This document shows positions 33,989 to 42,985 of a DNA stretch of 64,000 nucleotides, piece by piece. Under the pieces are notes generated by a model. The model saw only the letters and a list, made by a program, of their open reading frames with translations, was not told the DNA's origin and ran no database searches. The stretch comes from Terriglobia bacterium (GTDB lineage: Bacteria; Acidobacteriota; Terriglobia; Acidiferrales; UBA7541). The stretch lies in assembly GCA_020073705.1 (NCBI GenBank), contig JAIQES010000037.1:1-64000 (forward strand). The letters are read 5' to 3'. Made by a program: the position numbers and the translations under genes. The stretch's first letter is position 1. Every line of letters starts with the position of its first letter.

Positions 33989-36703
33989 TCACTTCTTCCC
34001 AGTAGGAACTTTCTGTTTCAACTCTTCAAACCAGTTCAGCACGACGTTGATTTGCGTCGGCGCCGACTGCTCCTGCTCGCTGGCTTTGAGCATCAGGAAG
34101 CGCTGGCCGTTGGGAGACACGTCGTAGTTGCGCAACGTACCCGGGGTCGGCAGGTACGGCCCCTGAAAGAGCATCCGCGGCTTGCCGACAGTGAAACTGG
34201 GCTGAGTGGCAATGTCCACCGCCATCATCTTGTCGCCGCTGCGATAGAACAGCTCCCGCCCCTTGGGATTCCACACGGGCTCTGTGCCGCCTTCCGTCGA
34301 GACTTGCCACTTCCCGCCTGGGCCCGGATAGGGCTGCACGTAAATCTCAAAGCGGCCCGATTCGTTCGAGACATAGGCCAGCCAGCGTCCGTCGGGGGAA
34401 AACTCTGGCACGGTTTCGGTGAACGGTGTTCGGAGGAAAGGCTGGGCCTTGCGGACCTGCCCCGAGCCCGCCGAAGGGTCGCCCATCCGCAGCACCCCGA
34501 TGTCATACCCTGTGGTGGGAGTGATTTCAATGAAGGCCAGCAGTTGCCCATCTGGGGACCAGGAACTCGGACTATTGGTGTACTCGCTAGTGGTCAACCG
34601 CTCCAGCCCGCCACTGCCGTCGGCCAGTTGCCAGAAAAGATTCGGCCACCGTTCCTTGTTTGATTGAAACGCGATCCGCTTGCCATCTAGTGTCCAAACC
34701 GGGAAAAGGTTTGCACTCCCTTCAAACGTCAACCGGGTCAACGTCTCCCGGGAAAGATCGTACAGCCAGACTTGAGTCTCCTGTTCCTCAATATTCACGG
34801 CTACCCGCCGGCCGTCGGGGGAAAGCCGCGGGTTCCGGTAGGTGCGCGCAGGGGCGGCCAAGGGTTGCTCTGCCCCACTGCGACTGACCCACACCAGCCT
34901 GCGTTGGGTCGTCTGAACGCTCCCCGAAACATAGACCAGCGACCCTGTGGCGGAAATGCTGTACTGGGCGGCTCCGCTGGAGGGAGACTGTAGGACGCCC
35001 TCCACCACGGGGACCGCCGCGCCCGTGGCCGTTAGCCGCTGGGGATCGAAGGGCACCGCCATCAGGCTTCCCCCTTGCGCATGAACCAAGTGCCCTGAGG
35101 GCGCGTAGCGGGGGCTCGTCCCCCCTTGGACCAAGTTCCGCCGTTCGCTTGTCCCGAGCGATTGGACGGCAACCTGCGCGTTGGCCCAATTACTGCTAGT
35201 CGGTGAGGCAGCAAAAAGCACAGCCTTGCCGCCGGGCAAGAACTCCGGCCAACGGTGGCTGCTCTCCCCTTTCTCGATACGAGTCAGCGGCTGCGGGGTG
35301 CCTCCTGCGTCCGACACTTGCTGGAGAGTTGAGACCTGCGTGGGTGTGAAAGCAATCATGCCCTGGCTGCCCCAACTGGCCCCTTCAGGGGACGGAGCAT
35401 CGCCGAGGGTCAGCGCCGCTCCCCCGCTTACCGAGACCTTCCTCAGCTTTCCGCCCGCGAAAAACCCCAGCCATTGGCCGTCGGGTGAGAAGAAGGGGTT
35501 GACGGCTCCTTCCGTGCCCGAAATGGACTTCGTCTCCAGGCTATCCATAGCCCGCAGATAAATCTGCTGCGTGCCGCTCTGGGTGGCGACATACGCGAGA
35601 TGACTGCCATCGGGAGAGAGGGCCACAGCAGGGCCACTATCCAGACCGGCTAATTGTTGGCCGGGCGGCAGCGTGACCGTAAAGCGCGATTCAGGCCGTG
35701 GCGAAGACGAAGGTTTCAGATTCCAGACGGCGAATCCCGCAATCACGGCAACGGCCAGGCAGGCTAGTCCTGCGACCAGTGCCCAACGACGTAACATGCG
35801 AGTGCGCTCCGCAGTTGCAGCCGCTGGCACAGCGGTCTGTGAGCCATCATCGGCAATCCACTTCAACTCATCCGTCAAGTCGCTGGCCGCCTGCCATCTT
35901 TTCTCCGGCTCTTTGGCCAAACACTTCTTCACTACGCGATCGAGCGCGGGCGGTGTCATCGGCTGAAGTGAAGCCATCGACGGCGGATCCACTTCAAGGA
36001 TTTTGGCCATCACGCTGGCCGAAGTCTTGCCCTCAAATGCTTTCTTACCTGTGGCCATTTCGTAGACCACCGCACCAAAGGCAAAGATATCTGTGCGAGC
36101 ATCCACTTCTTTGGCTTCGACTTGCTCTGGCGCCATGTATTGCAACGTGCCCAAGATCGTTCCTTCGCCTGTGATTGCGCTCTTCATCGTCGGAAGCTGC
36201 GAAAGCGGAGTGCCCGGAGCTACCTCCTGCTTCAGCTTCGCCAATCCAAAGTCCAGTAGCTTCGTCCCCGACTTGGTCAGCATGATGTTGCCGGGCTTCA
36301 GATCGCGATGCGTCACGCCTTTGCGGTGCGCCTTGTCCAGCGCGTCGGCAATCTCGATGGCGTATTGCAACACCTGCTCCAGCGGCAGCGAACCTTTCAG
36401 TAGCCGCTGCGCCAGCGTCTCGCCTTCCAAATATTCCATCACCAGATAATCAATTTCGTCTTGATGGCCAGTGTCGTAGAGAGTGCAGATGTGCGGATGA
36501 TTCAGGCTGGCGATTGTCTTTGCTTCGCGCTCGAACCGCTCGCGCAATTCAGCCCGGCCTGCGAGATGAGTGGGAAGGACTTTTATTGCGACGATTCGGT
36601 CAAGGCACGTATCGCGGGCTTTGTAAACCTCGCCCATTCCGCCCGCACCAATAGCGGAGAGGATTTCGTAAGGCCCGAGACGCCTGCCGGGGAGGATCGC
36701 CAT
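33989..36703 (-). CDS. Transmembrane Ser/Thr protein kinase with TolB/WD40-like propeller
   Basis: 904 residues. The kinase domain (~8-275) is complete: glycine loop GAGGMGEVYKAR (20-30), K41 in VAIKVL, catalytic D134 in HRDLKPGN, and D151 in DFGLAK. A single membrane span lies at ~305-327 (LRRWALVAGLACLAVAVIAGFAVWNL, shown in part). The extracellular part (~340-890) is a multi-blade propeller with repeats such as SPDGSHLAYVATQSGTQQIYL, SPDGQWLGFFAGGKL, SPDGRRVAVNIEEQ and SPDGRWLAYVSNESG. This is the typical acidobacterial sensor kinase. An 8-9-residue insert (PSAGSGQV) near 34454-34480 corresponds to a repeat-like DNA element. Ligand is unknown. Confidence 0.93.
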   Translation of the reverse strand: MAILPGRRLGPYEILSAIGAGGMGEVYKARDTCLDRIVAIKVLPTHLAGRAELRERFEREAKTIASLNHPHICTLYDTGHQDEIDYLVMEYLEGETLAQRLLKGSLPLEQVLQYAIEIADALDKAHRKGVTHRDLKPGNIMLTKSGTKLLDFGLAKLKQEVAPGTPLSQLPTMKSAITGEGTILGTLQYMAPEQVEAKEVDARTDIFAFGAVVYEMATGKKAFEGKTSASVMAKILEVDPPSMASLQPMTPPALDRVVKKCLAKEPEKRWQAASDLTDELKWIADDGSQTAVPAAATAERTRMLRRWALVAGLACLAVAVIAGFAVWNLKPSSSPRPESRFTVTLPPGQQLAGLDSGPAVALSPDGSHLAYVATQSGTQQIYLRAMDSLETKSISGTEGAVNPFFSPDGQWLGFFAGGKLRKVSVSGGAALTLGDAPSPEGASWGSQGMIAFTPTQVSTLQQVSDAGGTPQPLTRIEKGESSHRWPEFLPGGKAVLFAASPTSSNWANAQVAVQSLGTSERRNLVQGGTSPRYAPSGHLVHAQGGSLMAVPFDPQRLTATGAAVPVVEGVLQSPSSGAAQYSISATGSLVYVSGSVQTTQRRLVWVSRSGAEQPLAAPARTYRNPRLSPDGRRVAVNIEEQETQVWLYDLSRETLTRLTFEGSANLFPVWTLDGKRIAFQSNKERWPNLFWQLADGSGGLERLTTSEYTNSPSSWSPDGQLLAFIEITPTTGYDIGVLRMGDPSAGSGQVRKAQPFLRTPFTETVPEFSPDGRWLAYVSNESGRFEIYVQPYPGPGGKWQVSTEGGTEPVWNPKGRELFYRSGDKMMAVDIATQPSFTVGKPRMLFQGPYLPTPGTLRNYDVSPNGQRFLMLKASEQEQSAPTQINVVLNWFEELKQKVPTGKK
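34454..34480. repeat. REP-like palindromic segment inside the kinase gene
   Basis: A 27-bp sequence beginning GACCTGCCCCGAGC and ending CCGAAGGGTC has complementary ends (GACC/GGTC). It resembles REP-like elements seen repeatedly in acidobacterial and related genomes. It is translated in frame as PSAGSGQV on the minus strand. The copy number is judged from memory of such elements and not from this window. Confidence 0.4.
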
Positions 36704-36779
36704 GGGGCACCCACCAATGCAGATTCAGTGCAGTATAGCGCACGAGGTACTTACAACACGGGTTTTTTAGCGAGTGCGC

Positions 36780-37469
36780 CTAGCGGGGCTCCCTGACCGG
36801 AGCGCCCGAAAGGTGCGGCGGCAGTTCCGTGAGACTGTCGACAAGGAGATCGGGGGGATATTCGGCGAGGCGGTGGCTGCCAAAACCGTACGTCACGCCG
36901 CAAACCCAGGTGCCGGCATTGCGCGCGGTCTGCACGTCAATTTCGGAATCACCGACGACCATCGCCTGAGCAGGGGCGGCGCCGAATTCCCGCAGAATGG
37001 TTTCGACGCCCTTCGGATCCGGCTTCTTGCGCTCAAAGCTATTGCCGCCATAAATGATCCGGAAGTGGCCGGCCAATCCAAGGCCCTGCAGAATGCCGCG
37101 GCTGGCGCCCACGGGTTTGTTAGTCAGCACCGCCATGGACATACCGGAAAGAGCGTCGAGGGTTTCGCGGACACCGGGATACAGCATTGTGTTGTCCAGT
37201 TTGTGGATGGAATAGTACTGGATGAAGAATTCGAGACCGCGCAGGCATTCTTCTTCGGTGGCGCCGGCGCCCAGCGCGTGCGCAATCAGGCTCGGGGCAC
37301 CCTGCCCCACGTAGCTGAAAATCTGCTCGTGCGGCAGCGGACCGCGGCCCATTTCTTCCAAGGCAGCGTTGACCGCAAGGGCCAAGTCGAGTTTCGAATC
37401 GATCAGTGTGCCGTCCAGATCAAAGATCAGTGCGCGCACTTCAGAAAAGCGAGCTATTTGTTCTCCCAT
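36780..37469 (-). CDS. gph: HAD-superfamily phosphoglycolate phosphatase (Gph-like)
   Basis: 229 residues. HAD motifs are in order: IFDLDGTLIDSKLDLALAVN (DxDxT nucleophile Asp), VLTNKPVG (motif II Thr), KKPDPKGVE (motif III Lys) and VVGDSEIDVQTARNAG (motif IV). The helical cap between ~20 and 85 (GQGAPSLIAHALG) is the phosphoglycolate phosphatase type. It removes 2-phosphoglycolate arising from DNA repair or photorespiration-like chemistry. PGP versus another HAD phosphatase cannot be settled from sequence. Confidence 0.9.
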   Translation of the reverse strand: MGEQIARFSEVRALIFDLDGTLIDSKLDLALAVNAALEEMGRGPLPHEQIFSYVGQGAPSLIAHALGAGATEEECLRGLEFFIQYYSIHKLDNTMLYPGVRETLDALSGMSMAVLTNKPVGASRGILQGLGLAGHFRIIYGGNSFERKKPDPKGVETILREFGAAPAQAMVVGDSEIDVQTARNAGTWVCGVTYGFGSHRLAEYPPDLLVDSLTELPPHLSGAPVREPR

Positions 37470-37653
37470 CGAATCTTGAGCGGTCCTCCATGGAACTTTA
37501 ATTGTAATATAGTGGATTGTTTTCTCTCAGGCAAAGTCACTGAGGGTCGAGAGCCGTTGCGGCGCGGTGAAGCCGTCCTTCCGATTGCGCGGAAGGATAA
37601 CTTGCTGCACAGTGAAATAAAATAATAGGTTTCCAGACCAGGAGGAAATGCGG

Positions 37654-38988
37654 ATGGCGCAGATTTTTCCATTTCGAGCGTACCGGTACAACGCAGCGCG
37701 TGTGGAGCTGGCGAAGGTCCTGACACAACCATACGACAAGATTACGCCGGCCATGGCGGAGCGGTATGCGGCGGCGAGTCCCTACAATCTGATTCCAGTC
37801 GAGAAAGGAAAAGCGCTGCCGGGCGATGGGCCGGGGAACAATGTGTACACCCGCGCGGCCCGAGCGCTTGAAGAATGGATTCGGGCCGGAGTGATCGTGC
37901 GCGACGCCTCGCCCTCTCTGTATGCCTATTTTCAGGAGTATACGGTGCTTGGAACGAATGACCGGCGAGTCCGCAAGGGATTCATTGCGCTCGGCCGCGT
38001 GGAGGATTATTCGTCAGGGGTAGTGTTTCGCCACGAACAAACGCTTTCCGGGCCAAAGGCGGACCGGCTGGAATTATTGCGGCACACGCAAACGCATACG
38101 GGGCAACTGTTCATGCTCTATAGCGACTCGGCTAGGCGTATCGACGCCCTGCTGGATGCTGCGGCGCGCCCGGCGGCGGCGGTGGAGGTCCGGGATGAGT
38201 ACGCCGTCATACACCGGCTGTGGCCCGTGACGGAGGTGAACATTATCGAGACCATCCAGCGCGAAATGTCAGACAAGAAACTTGTTATTGCCGATGGACA
38301 TCATCGCTACGAAACGGCTCTAGCATACCGGGACCAGTGCCGGTCACGAGCGGGACATGCAGACCCAAACGCGCCATACGAAAAGGTTATGATGACGCTA
38401 TTCAATACGACGGGGAAGGGGCTGACCATTCTTCCAACGCACCGCGTGGTGTCCAACGTGGCGGGGTTTTCATTCGAGGGGTTCCGCGCGGCGTTGGCGG
38501 ACGCGTTCGACTGGCATTCCTATTCGTTCGCGGGCGCCACCGAACGTCCCGGGGCGTATGAGAAATTCCGGCGCGACTTGACGGGGCGCGGACGGGAGCA
38601 AAGAGCGATTGGCGTGTACGCGGGGGACGGAGCGTATTATCTCTTCTTGCTCAAGAAGGGAGCAGACCTGGAGGCTCTTCTGCCGGGAATATCGCCCGCA
38701 CAGAGACAGTTGGACGTCGTGTTGCTACACCGGCTGATACTCGAGCGCGGCCTGGGAATTACGGCTGATGCAGTCAAGACCGAAAAGAATATTACTTATG
38801 AGCGCGAGATGGACGCGGCGATCGCGGACGTCGACCAGGGCCGCGCACAACTCTGCTTCCTGCTGAATCCGGTAAGTGTCGGAACCGTGGCGGAGATGGC
38901 GATGGCCGGCGAAGTACTGCCGCAGAAGTCCACGGACTTTTTCCCAAAACTGATGAGCGGAATCACGATGTACCGGCTGAAAGAGTAA
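37654..38988 (+). CDS. DUF1015 family protein
   Basis: 444 residues. The ATG at 37654 (MAQIFPFRAYRYN) is 8 nt after GGAGG; the ATG at 37648 is only 2 nt from it and is unlikely. The DUF1015 signatures are clear: AKVLTQPYDKITPAMAERYAAASPYNLI near the N-terminus, then VIADGHHRYETALAYRDQ in the middle. The family resembles a ParB-like/SerK nucleotide-utilising fold, and some members phosphorylate serine. No catalytic test is possible here. It stands alone between a HAD gene and a STAS gene. Confidence 0.9.
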   Translation: MAQIFPFRAYRYNAARVELAKVLTQPYDKITPAMAERYAAASPYNLIPVEKGKALPGDGPGNNVYTRAARALEEWIRAGVIVRDASPSLYAYFQEYTVLGTNDRRVRKGFIALGRVEDYSSGVVFRHEQTLSGPKADRLELLRHTQTHTGQLFMLYSDSARRIDALLDAAARPAAAVEVRDEYAVIHRLWPVTEVNIIETIQREMSDKKLVIADGHHRYETALAYRDQCRSRAGHADPNAPYEKVMMTLFNTTGKGLTILPTHRVVSNVAGFSFEGFRAALADAFDWHSYSFAGATERPGAYEKFRRDLTGRGREQRAIGVYAGDGAYYLFLLKKGADLEALLPGISPAQRQLDVVLLHRLILERGLGITADAVKTEKNITYEREMDAAIADVDQGRAQLCFLLNPVSVGTVAEMAMAGEVLPQKSTDFFPKLMSGITMYRLKE

Positions 38989-39082
38989 GCCGTCTGTGGC
39001 CGAGGCAGTGTCCAGCCAAGAAAATAGTTGTAAGTAATTTATTCTAAATAGTTTACTCTACGGCAGGCAAAGGCAAGAAACA

Positions 39083-39109
39083 GCATCGCCGGCTAAAAAC
39101 CGGAGATGC
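39083..39109 (-). terminator. Hairpin between convergent DUF1015 and STAS genes
   Basis: The 10-nt arms GCATCGCCGG and CCGGAGATGC pair with one mismatch around a 7-nt loop. On the minus strand it is followed by a T-containing run (TGTTTCTTG), which suggests termination of the STAS gene. Only weakly supported as a plus-strand terminator. Confidence 0.4.
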
Positions 39110-39133
39110 CACAGGAAAGGCTAGCGCATAAAG

Positions 39134-39481
39134 TTACTTTTTGAAGCTGTTAATCGCTGCCACTTCGGAATCGTAAACTTCGAACACGGTAATCAACTTG
39201 GTCAGCTGCAGAATTTCCTGGAACTTCGAGCCCAGGTTGGAGAGCTTCAAAGACGCACCCTGTGTCCGCGCGCTCGTGTGCGAGGCAACCAGCGTGCCGA
39301 GTCCTGAGCTGTCAATGTAAGTGACGTTGTCCATGTTCAGGACAACCTTTTTCTGGCCCGCTGCCAGCAATGACTTCACCTTCTCTCGTAACGCGCTGCT
39401 TTCTTCGCCGAGAACAATGCGGCCTTCGAGCGCTTCCACAGCCACCCCATCCACTACGCGGTCGGTTATTTTGAGTGCCAT
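39134..39481 (-). CDS. STAS-domain anti-sigma-factor antagonist
   Basis: 115 residues from MALKITDRVVDGVAVEALEG. A GGGAGG site 7 nt before the ATG at 39481 decides the start. The STAS core is intact, with the phosphorylatable serine in VTYIDSSGLGTLVASHT, and 'LKLSNLGSKFQEILQLTKLITVFEVYDSE' after it. In partner-switching systems such proteins bind an anti-sigma kinase when unphosphorylated and are reset by a PP2C/SpoIIE phosphatase. A SpoIIE phosphatase gene lies 0.5 kb away on the opposite strand. No anti-sigma kinase is in the window. Confidence 0.92.
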   Translation of the reverse strand: MALKITDRVVDGVAVEALEGRIVLGEESSALREKVKSLLAAGQKKVVLNMDNVTYIDSSGLGTLVASHTSARTQGASLKLSNLGSKFQEILQLTKLITVFEVYDSEVAAINSFKK

Positions 39482-39552
39482 AGTCCATCCTCCCAAAGAA
39501 TCAGGCTTGAATGCGACCTCTAGTCATCGCCTGCCGCACATGGCAAGCGCTC

Positions 39553-39720
39553 TCAGTAATAGTCCGAGCAGGACAGGTAATAGCCGCACACCACACAAAC
39601 AAGCTTGCAGCGCTTCGGCTCAAGCCGCTGAGAGCAAACCGGACAAAAACTGATGGGATGCTCTACGCTCTGCCGCTGTTCGTCAGAATCTGAAGGAATC
39701 GGAGCAGGGCGCACGTTCAT
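39553..39720 (-). CDS. Tiny zinc-ribbon protein
   Basis: 55 residues from the ATG at 39720 (MNVRPAPIPSDSDEQRQ), with a GGAAAG site 4 nt upstream. The C-terminal half has two Cys pairs, FCPVCSQRL and VCVVCGYYLSCSDYY, which make a compact zinc ribbon. The regular spacing of the two pairs argues for a real, stable protein despite its size. Function is unknown; it may bind nucleic acid or a protein partner. It is the gene upstream of the STAS gene on the same strand, with ~71 nt between them. Confidence 0.65.
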   Translation of the reverse strand: MNVRPAPIPSDSDEQRQSVEHPISFCPVCSQRLEPKRCKLVCVVCGYYLSCSDYY

Positions 39721-39967
39721 ACGGCTTTCCACAGCGCGAACGTTATAACACAACCAGCGAAAGGTTGGAAGCACGAACAGGCGAAATCGCCGGCCTCACG
39801 CTCCGACGTGCATGGCTAACCTGACGAGGGTGGCTCAGGAACTTCGTAGGTAAACGCTGCGCGACCAGGAGGGCCCCATTTCCCCCCCCGCTCTGTGGAA
39901 GTGGTGGATCTGGGAAGTCGCGTTTTCAGGGATCATTTTCCGAGGTACAATCCCCGCCGGGGGACAG

Positions 39968-41593
39968 ATGGCAGCCGGTAGTCGCAGGGGCTCGGTAGGG
40001 CTGGAACACACCTACGTCCTCAGGGCGGTTTTCCAGAAGCTCGCCGTGGGTGTGGTAGTTTGTGACCTCGACGGGCATGTTGTCTTCTTCAGCCCAGAGG
40101 CCGAGCGGATACTTGGCGTCGGCTCGATACCTGCGGATCTCGCGACGGGGTTTGCCTCTTTCGGTTGTTACAGGCCCGACATGGTGACACTGTATTCACA
40201 AGAGGAACTGCCGCTCACCCGGGCGATGCATGGGGAGGAAGCGCCTGAAGAGTTGATTTTTGTCAAGAACCTGCAACACCCCGCGGGGCTCTGGATAGAA
40301 TCCCGCGGGACGCCCCTGCGGGACAGTTCGGGCACGGTTTGCGGTGCCTTTGTGGTTTTTTCTGATGTCAGCGTACCTGAAAATCTGTTGCGCAACAAAG
40401 CAGGCGTTGAGGCATTCCTGACACAAGTGCGAGACCCGCGCGATCCGGTTGAGGATCGGCACGAGCTGGTTTCTGAACGCTTCGCGCGGTTCCGGACGAT
40501 GTTCGACCAGCTAGCCAGAGCGGTCGAACAGACAGCCGACAGCATTATGATCACTGACAGCCAGGGAATCATTGAATACGTGAATCCCGCTTTCGAGAAG
40601 ATAACCGGGTTCTCCGCTGCCGAGGTGCTGGGGCGCAAGCCCAATGTGCTGAAATCAGGACTGCAGGACGCCGAGTTCTACCGTGACCTCTGGAGTAAGC
40701 TCATCGCCGGCGAATCGTTCCAGGGGACTATCATCAACCGCAAGAAGTCGGGTGAGCTGTTTTGGTCCGAACAGACGATCAGTCCGATCAAGGATCAGGC
40801 CGGGGTAACGACCCACTTTGTCTCCGTGCTGAAGGACTTGACCGCGCTCAGGAAGAGACAGGAACAGGAGTTCCATATGGCATTCGCGCGGGAACTCCAA
40901 CAGCGGCACTACAACACGAGGGCTTCGCTGCCAGGCTTCGATATTGCTGGCGCGGCCTATCCTGCAGATGAGACGGGGGGTGACTATTTCGATTTCATTC
41001 CACAACCCGACGGCTCGCTCTACATCGTCATCGCTGATATCGCGGGTCACGGATTCGGATCCGCTTTGGTGATGGCGGAGGTGCGCGCATGTCTGCGGGC
41101 GTATGCGACAATGGCGCCAGACATCTCTTCTCTCCTCAACTGCGTCAATCGCTCCCTCACTGACGACCTCGGTAAAGATCAATTCGTCACGATGTTCCTC
41201 GGCCGCATCGACCCACAGAAACGGTCATTGGAATATGCCAGCGCGGGACATGGGCTGGGTTATCTGCTGCGCCGTTCCGGTGATATCGGAGCCGTGCTTG
41301 CCAGCACTGTGCCACCTCTGGGAATTTTTCCTGATCAGCAGTTCTATTCGGGTTGCGCCGTTCCGCTAGAGCACGGAGATATAATCCTGCTGTTGACGGA
41401 CGGGATCACGGAGTCGACGGGCGTTGATGGCGTCATGTTTGGCACCGAGGGCGCGCTGGACTTCATCAGATGCCACCAGCAGCAGAGCACCGCCGGCGAG
41501 CTTGTACAGGGGCTCTACAGGGCTGCCCGCACCTTCGCCGGCGCTGCCCCCCAGTTGGACGACATCACGTCGGTCATCTGTAAGGTCGCGTAG
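39968..41593 (+). CDS. PAS-PAS sensor with SpoIIE-type PP2C phosphatase domain
   Basis: 541 residues. The first PAS domain is at ~18-135 (VVVCDLDGHVVFFSPEAERILGV), and a second at ~190-300 (SIMITDSQGIIEYVNPAFEKITGFSAAEVLGRKP, with NRKKSGELFWSEQTISPIKDQAG). A SpoIIE phosphatase domain follows (~325-540): ADETGGDYFDFI, VIADIAGHGFGSALVMAEV, LTDGITEST and DDITSVICKV, which carry the metal-binding aspartates. It is cytoplasmic with no membrane span. It is expected to dephosphorylate a STAS antagonist, and the STAS gene at 39134-39481 is a natural partner, facing away from it. Confidence 0.92.
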   Translation: MAAGSRRGSVGLEHTYVLRAVFQKLAVGVVVCDLDGHVVFFSPEAERILGVGSIPADLATGFASFGCYRPDMVTLYSQEELPLTRAMHGEEAPEELIFVKNLQHPAGLWIESRGTPLRDSSGTVCGAFVVFSDVSVPENLLRNKAGVEAFLTQVRDPRDPVEDRHELVSERFARFRTMFDQLARAVEQTADSIMITDSQGIIEYVNPAFEKITGFSAAEVLGRKPNVLKSGLQDAEFYRDLWSKLIAGESFQGTIINRKKSGELFWSEQTISPIKDQAGVTTHFVSVLKDLTALRKRQEQEFHMAFARELQQRHYNTRASLPGFDIAGAAYPADETGGDYFDFIPQPDGSLYIVIADIAGHGFGSALVMAEVRACLRAYATMAPDISSLLNCVNRSLTDDLGKDQFVTMFLGRIDPQKRSLEYASAGHGLGYLLRRSGDIGAVLASTVPPLGIFPDQQFYSGCAVPLEHGDIILLLTDGITESTGVDGVMFGTEGALDFIRCHQQQSTAGELVQGLYRAARTFAGAAPQLDDITSVICKVA

Positions 41594-41877
41594 TCGAACC
41601 TGATCCACCTCTGATCCACGAATGACTCGCGGAAGACGTGTGAGCCGCAGCGAAAGACAGATCGTCATAGACGCCGCAGGATTTATCCAAGACGCACACT
41701 TCACCAGCAGCTCCCGCAACACCGCCGGACGCTGCCGCTAGACGAACTGGATGCAAACGCAACCCAGGGATCAATGAGGCTCGCGGAACCACATTGCAGT
41801 TGCATAACTGAAATTCCAAATATCAGCGCTGGGAGCAGTTCCTATGAGGGGACGGCTACCCGCAATTTCCTGCAAAT

Positions 41878-42825
41878 TTATTTCGAGGGCTGAAGGGGGG
41901 CGGGCATGTAGTAGCCGGCGTCTTGTAGGAGGCCTGCCCGCTCGAATTGAATCGTCGTGTGGGCGATGTGAAAGTCGGCGTCGAGACGCTCACGGATGCT
42001 CTTAAGGATCTTTTCGCTCTCATCCATGTGCATGTCAGGGATGCGGACGTGGCAGGAAAGCGCGTGAAGACTGGTACCAATCGTCCAAATATGGATGTCG
42101 TGGACTTCTTGAACGCCCTTGATGCTCAGGATTGATCGCGCCACCGATTCCAGATGCATGCCTTTTGGCAGCCCCTCCAGGAGGATGTTCCCTGCTTCGC
42201 GGAGGAGACCGTTAGTGGACCAAAGTACGAGTGCGGCGATGGCCACGCCGATGGCCGGATCAAGCCACTGTGCGCCGGTCATTCGAATGGCGATGGCTCC
42301 GCCAAGAATACCGAGATTGGAAATGGCATCGCCGAAATTATGAAGAAGCAAACTGCGGAGGTTGAGGTCGCGGCGGCTGCGGACCAGTGCAAGCGTAATC
42401 CCAGCGTTGATGGCTAGCGCGAGCAACGAGACGCCGATCATCCAACGCTCATGGACGGCGACTGGGTGGCGGAAGCGTTCGAACGCCTCCCAGAACAGGA
42501 CCAGCGCGACCACGATCAGCAGAATCGCGTTGGTAAACGCGGCCAGAATGCCGGCGCGTTGGTAGCCGAAGGTGCGCTCATGATCCGCGGGACGTGCGGC
42601 CCAGCGCAGTGCAAACCAGGAAATCAACATCGTGGGAATATCGGAGAGATTATGCAGCGCGTCGCTGACCAGGGATATCGAATGCCCCAGGTAACCGCCC
42701 AATAGCTCCGCAGCAACCAGCACCACTGTGGCAATCACTGCTCCGGCGAGCACCCCGCTGGCCACTTCCGTGTGATGGTGCGAATGGCCGGCCACGTATT
42801 CGTGGCCATGCGCGTGACCCTGCAT
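41878..42825 (-). CDS. Cation diffusion facilitator (CzcD/ZitB-type)
   Basis: 315 residues from MQGHAHGHEYVAGHSHHHTE; an ATG at 42891 would extend it by 22. The His-rich N-terminus is typical of zinc exporters. Six membrane helices are visible. Helix II has the metal-site HNLSD motif (SLVSDALHNLSDIP), and helix V has LLHNFGDAISNLG. The cytoplasmic C-terminal domain shows VHDIHIWTIGTSLHALSCHVRI. These are the HxxxD-type sites of Zn2+/Cd2+/Co2+ exporters. It stands alone, converging with the phosphatase gene. Confidence 0.93.
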   Translation of the reverse strand: MQGHAHGHEYVAGHSHHHTEVASGVLAGAVIATVVLVAAELLGGYLGHSISLVSDALHNLSDIPTMLISWFALRWAARPADHERTFGYQRAGILAAFTNAILLIVVALVLFWEAFERFRHPVAVHERWMIGVSLLALAINAGITLALVRSRRDLNLRSLLLHNFGDAISNLGILGGAIAIRMTGAQWLDPAIGVAIAALVLWSTNGLLREAGNILLEGLPKGMHLESVARSILSIKGVQEVHDIHIWTIGTSLHALSCHVRIPDMHMDESEKILKSIRERLDADFHIAHTTIQFERAGLLQDAGYYMPAPLQPSK

Positions 42826-42985
42826 CACCTCCCATTGTACCGGGAGACGCCCTAGGATGCACCGGCGAACCCGGATTTGCGAACCATCCATAACGCATAC
42901 GGTTCACGCACATGAACGAGGGAAGATAATTGACTTAGTCTCCTACCGCCCCTAGTATGAAAATTTGCCACCTATATAGGCTCCC

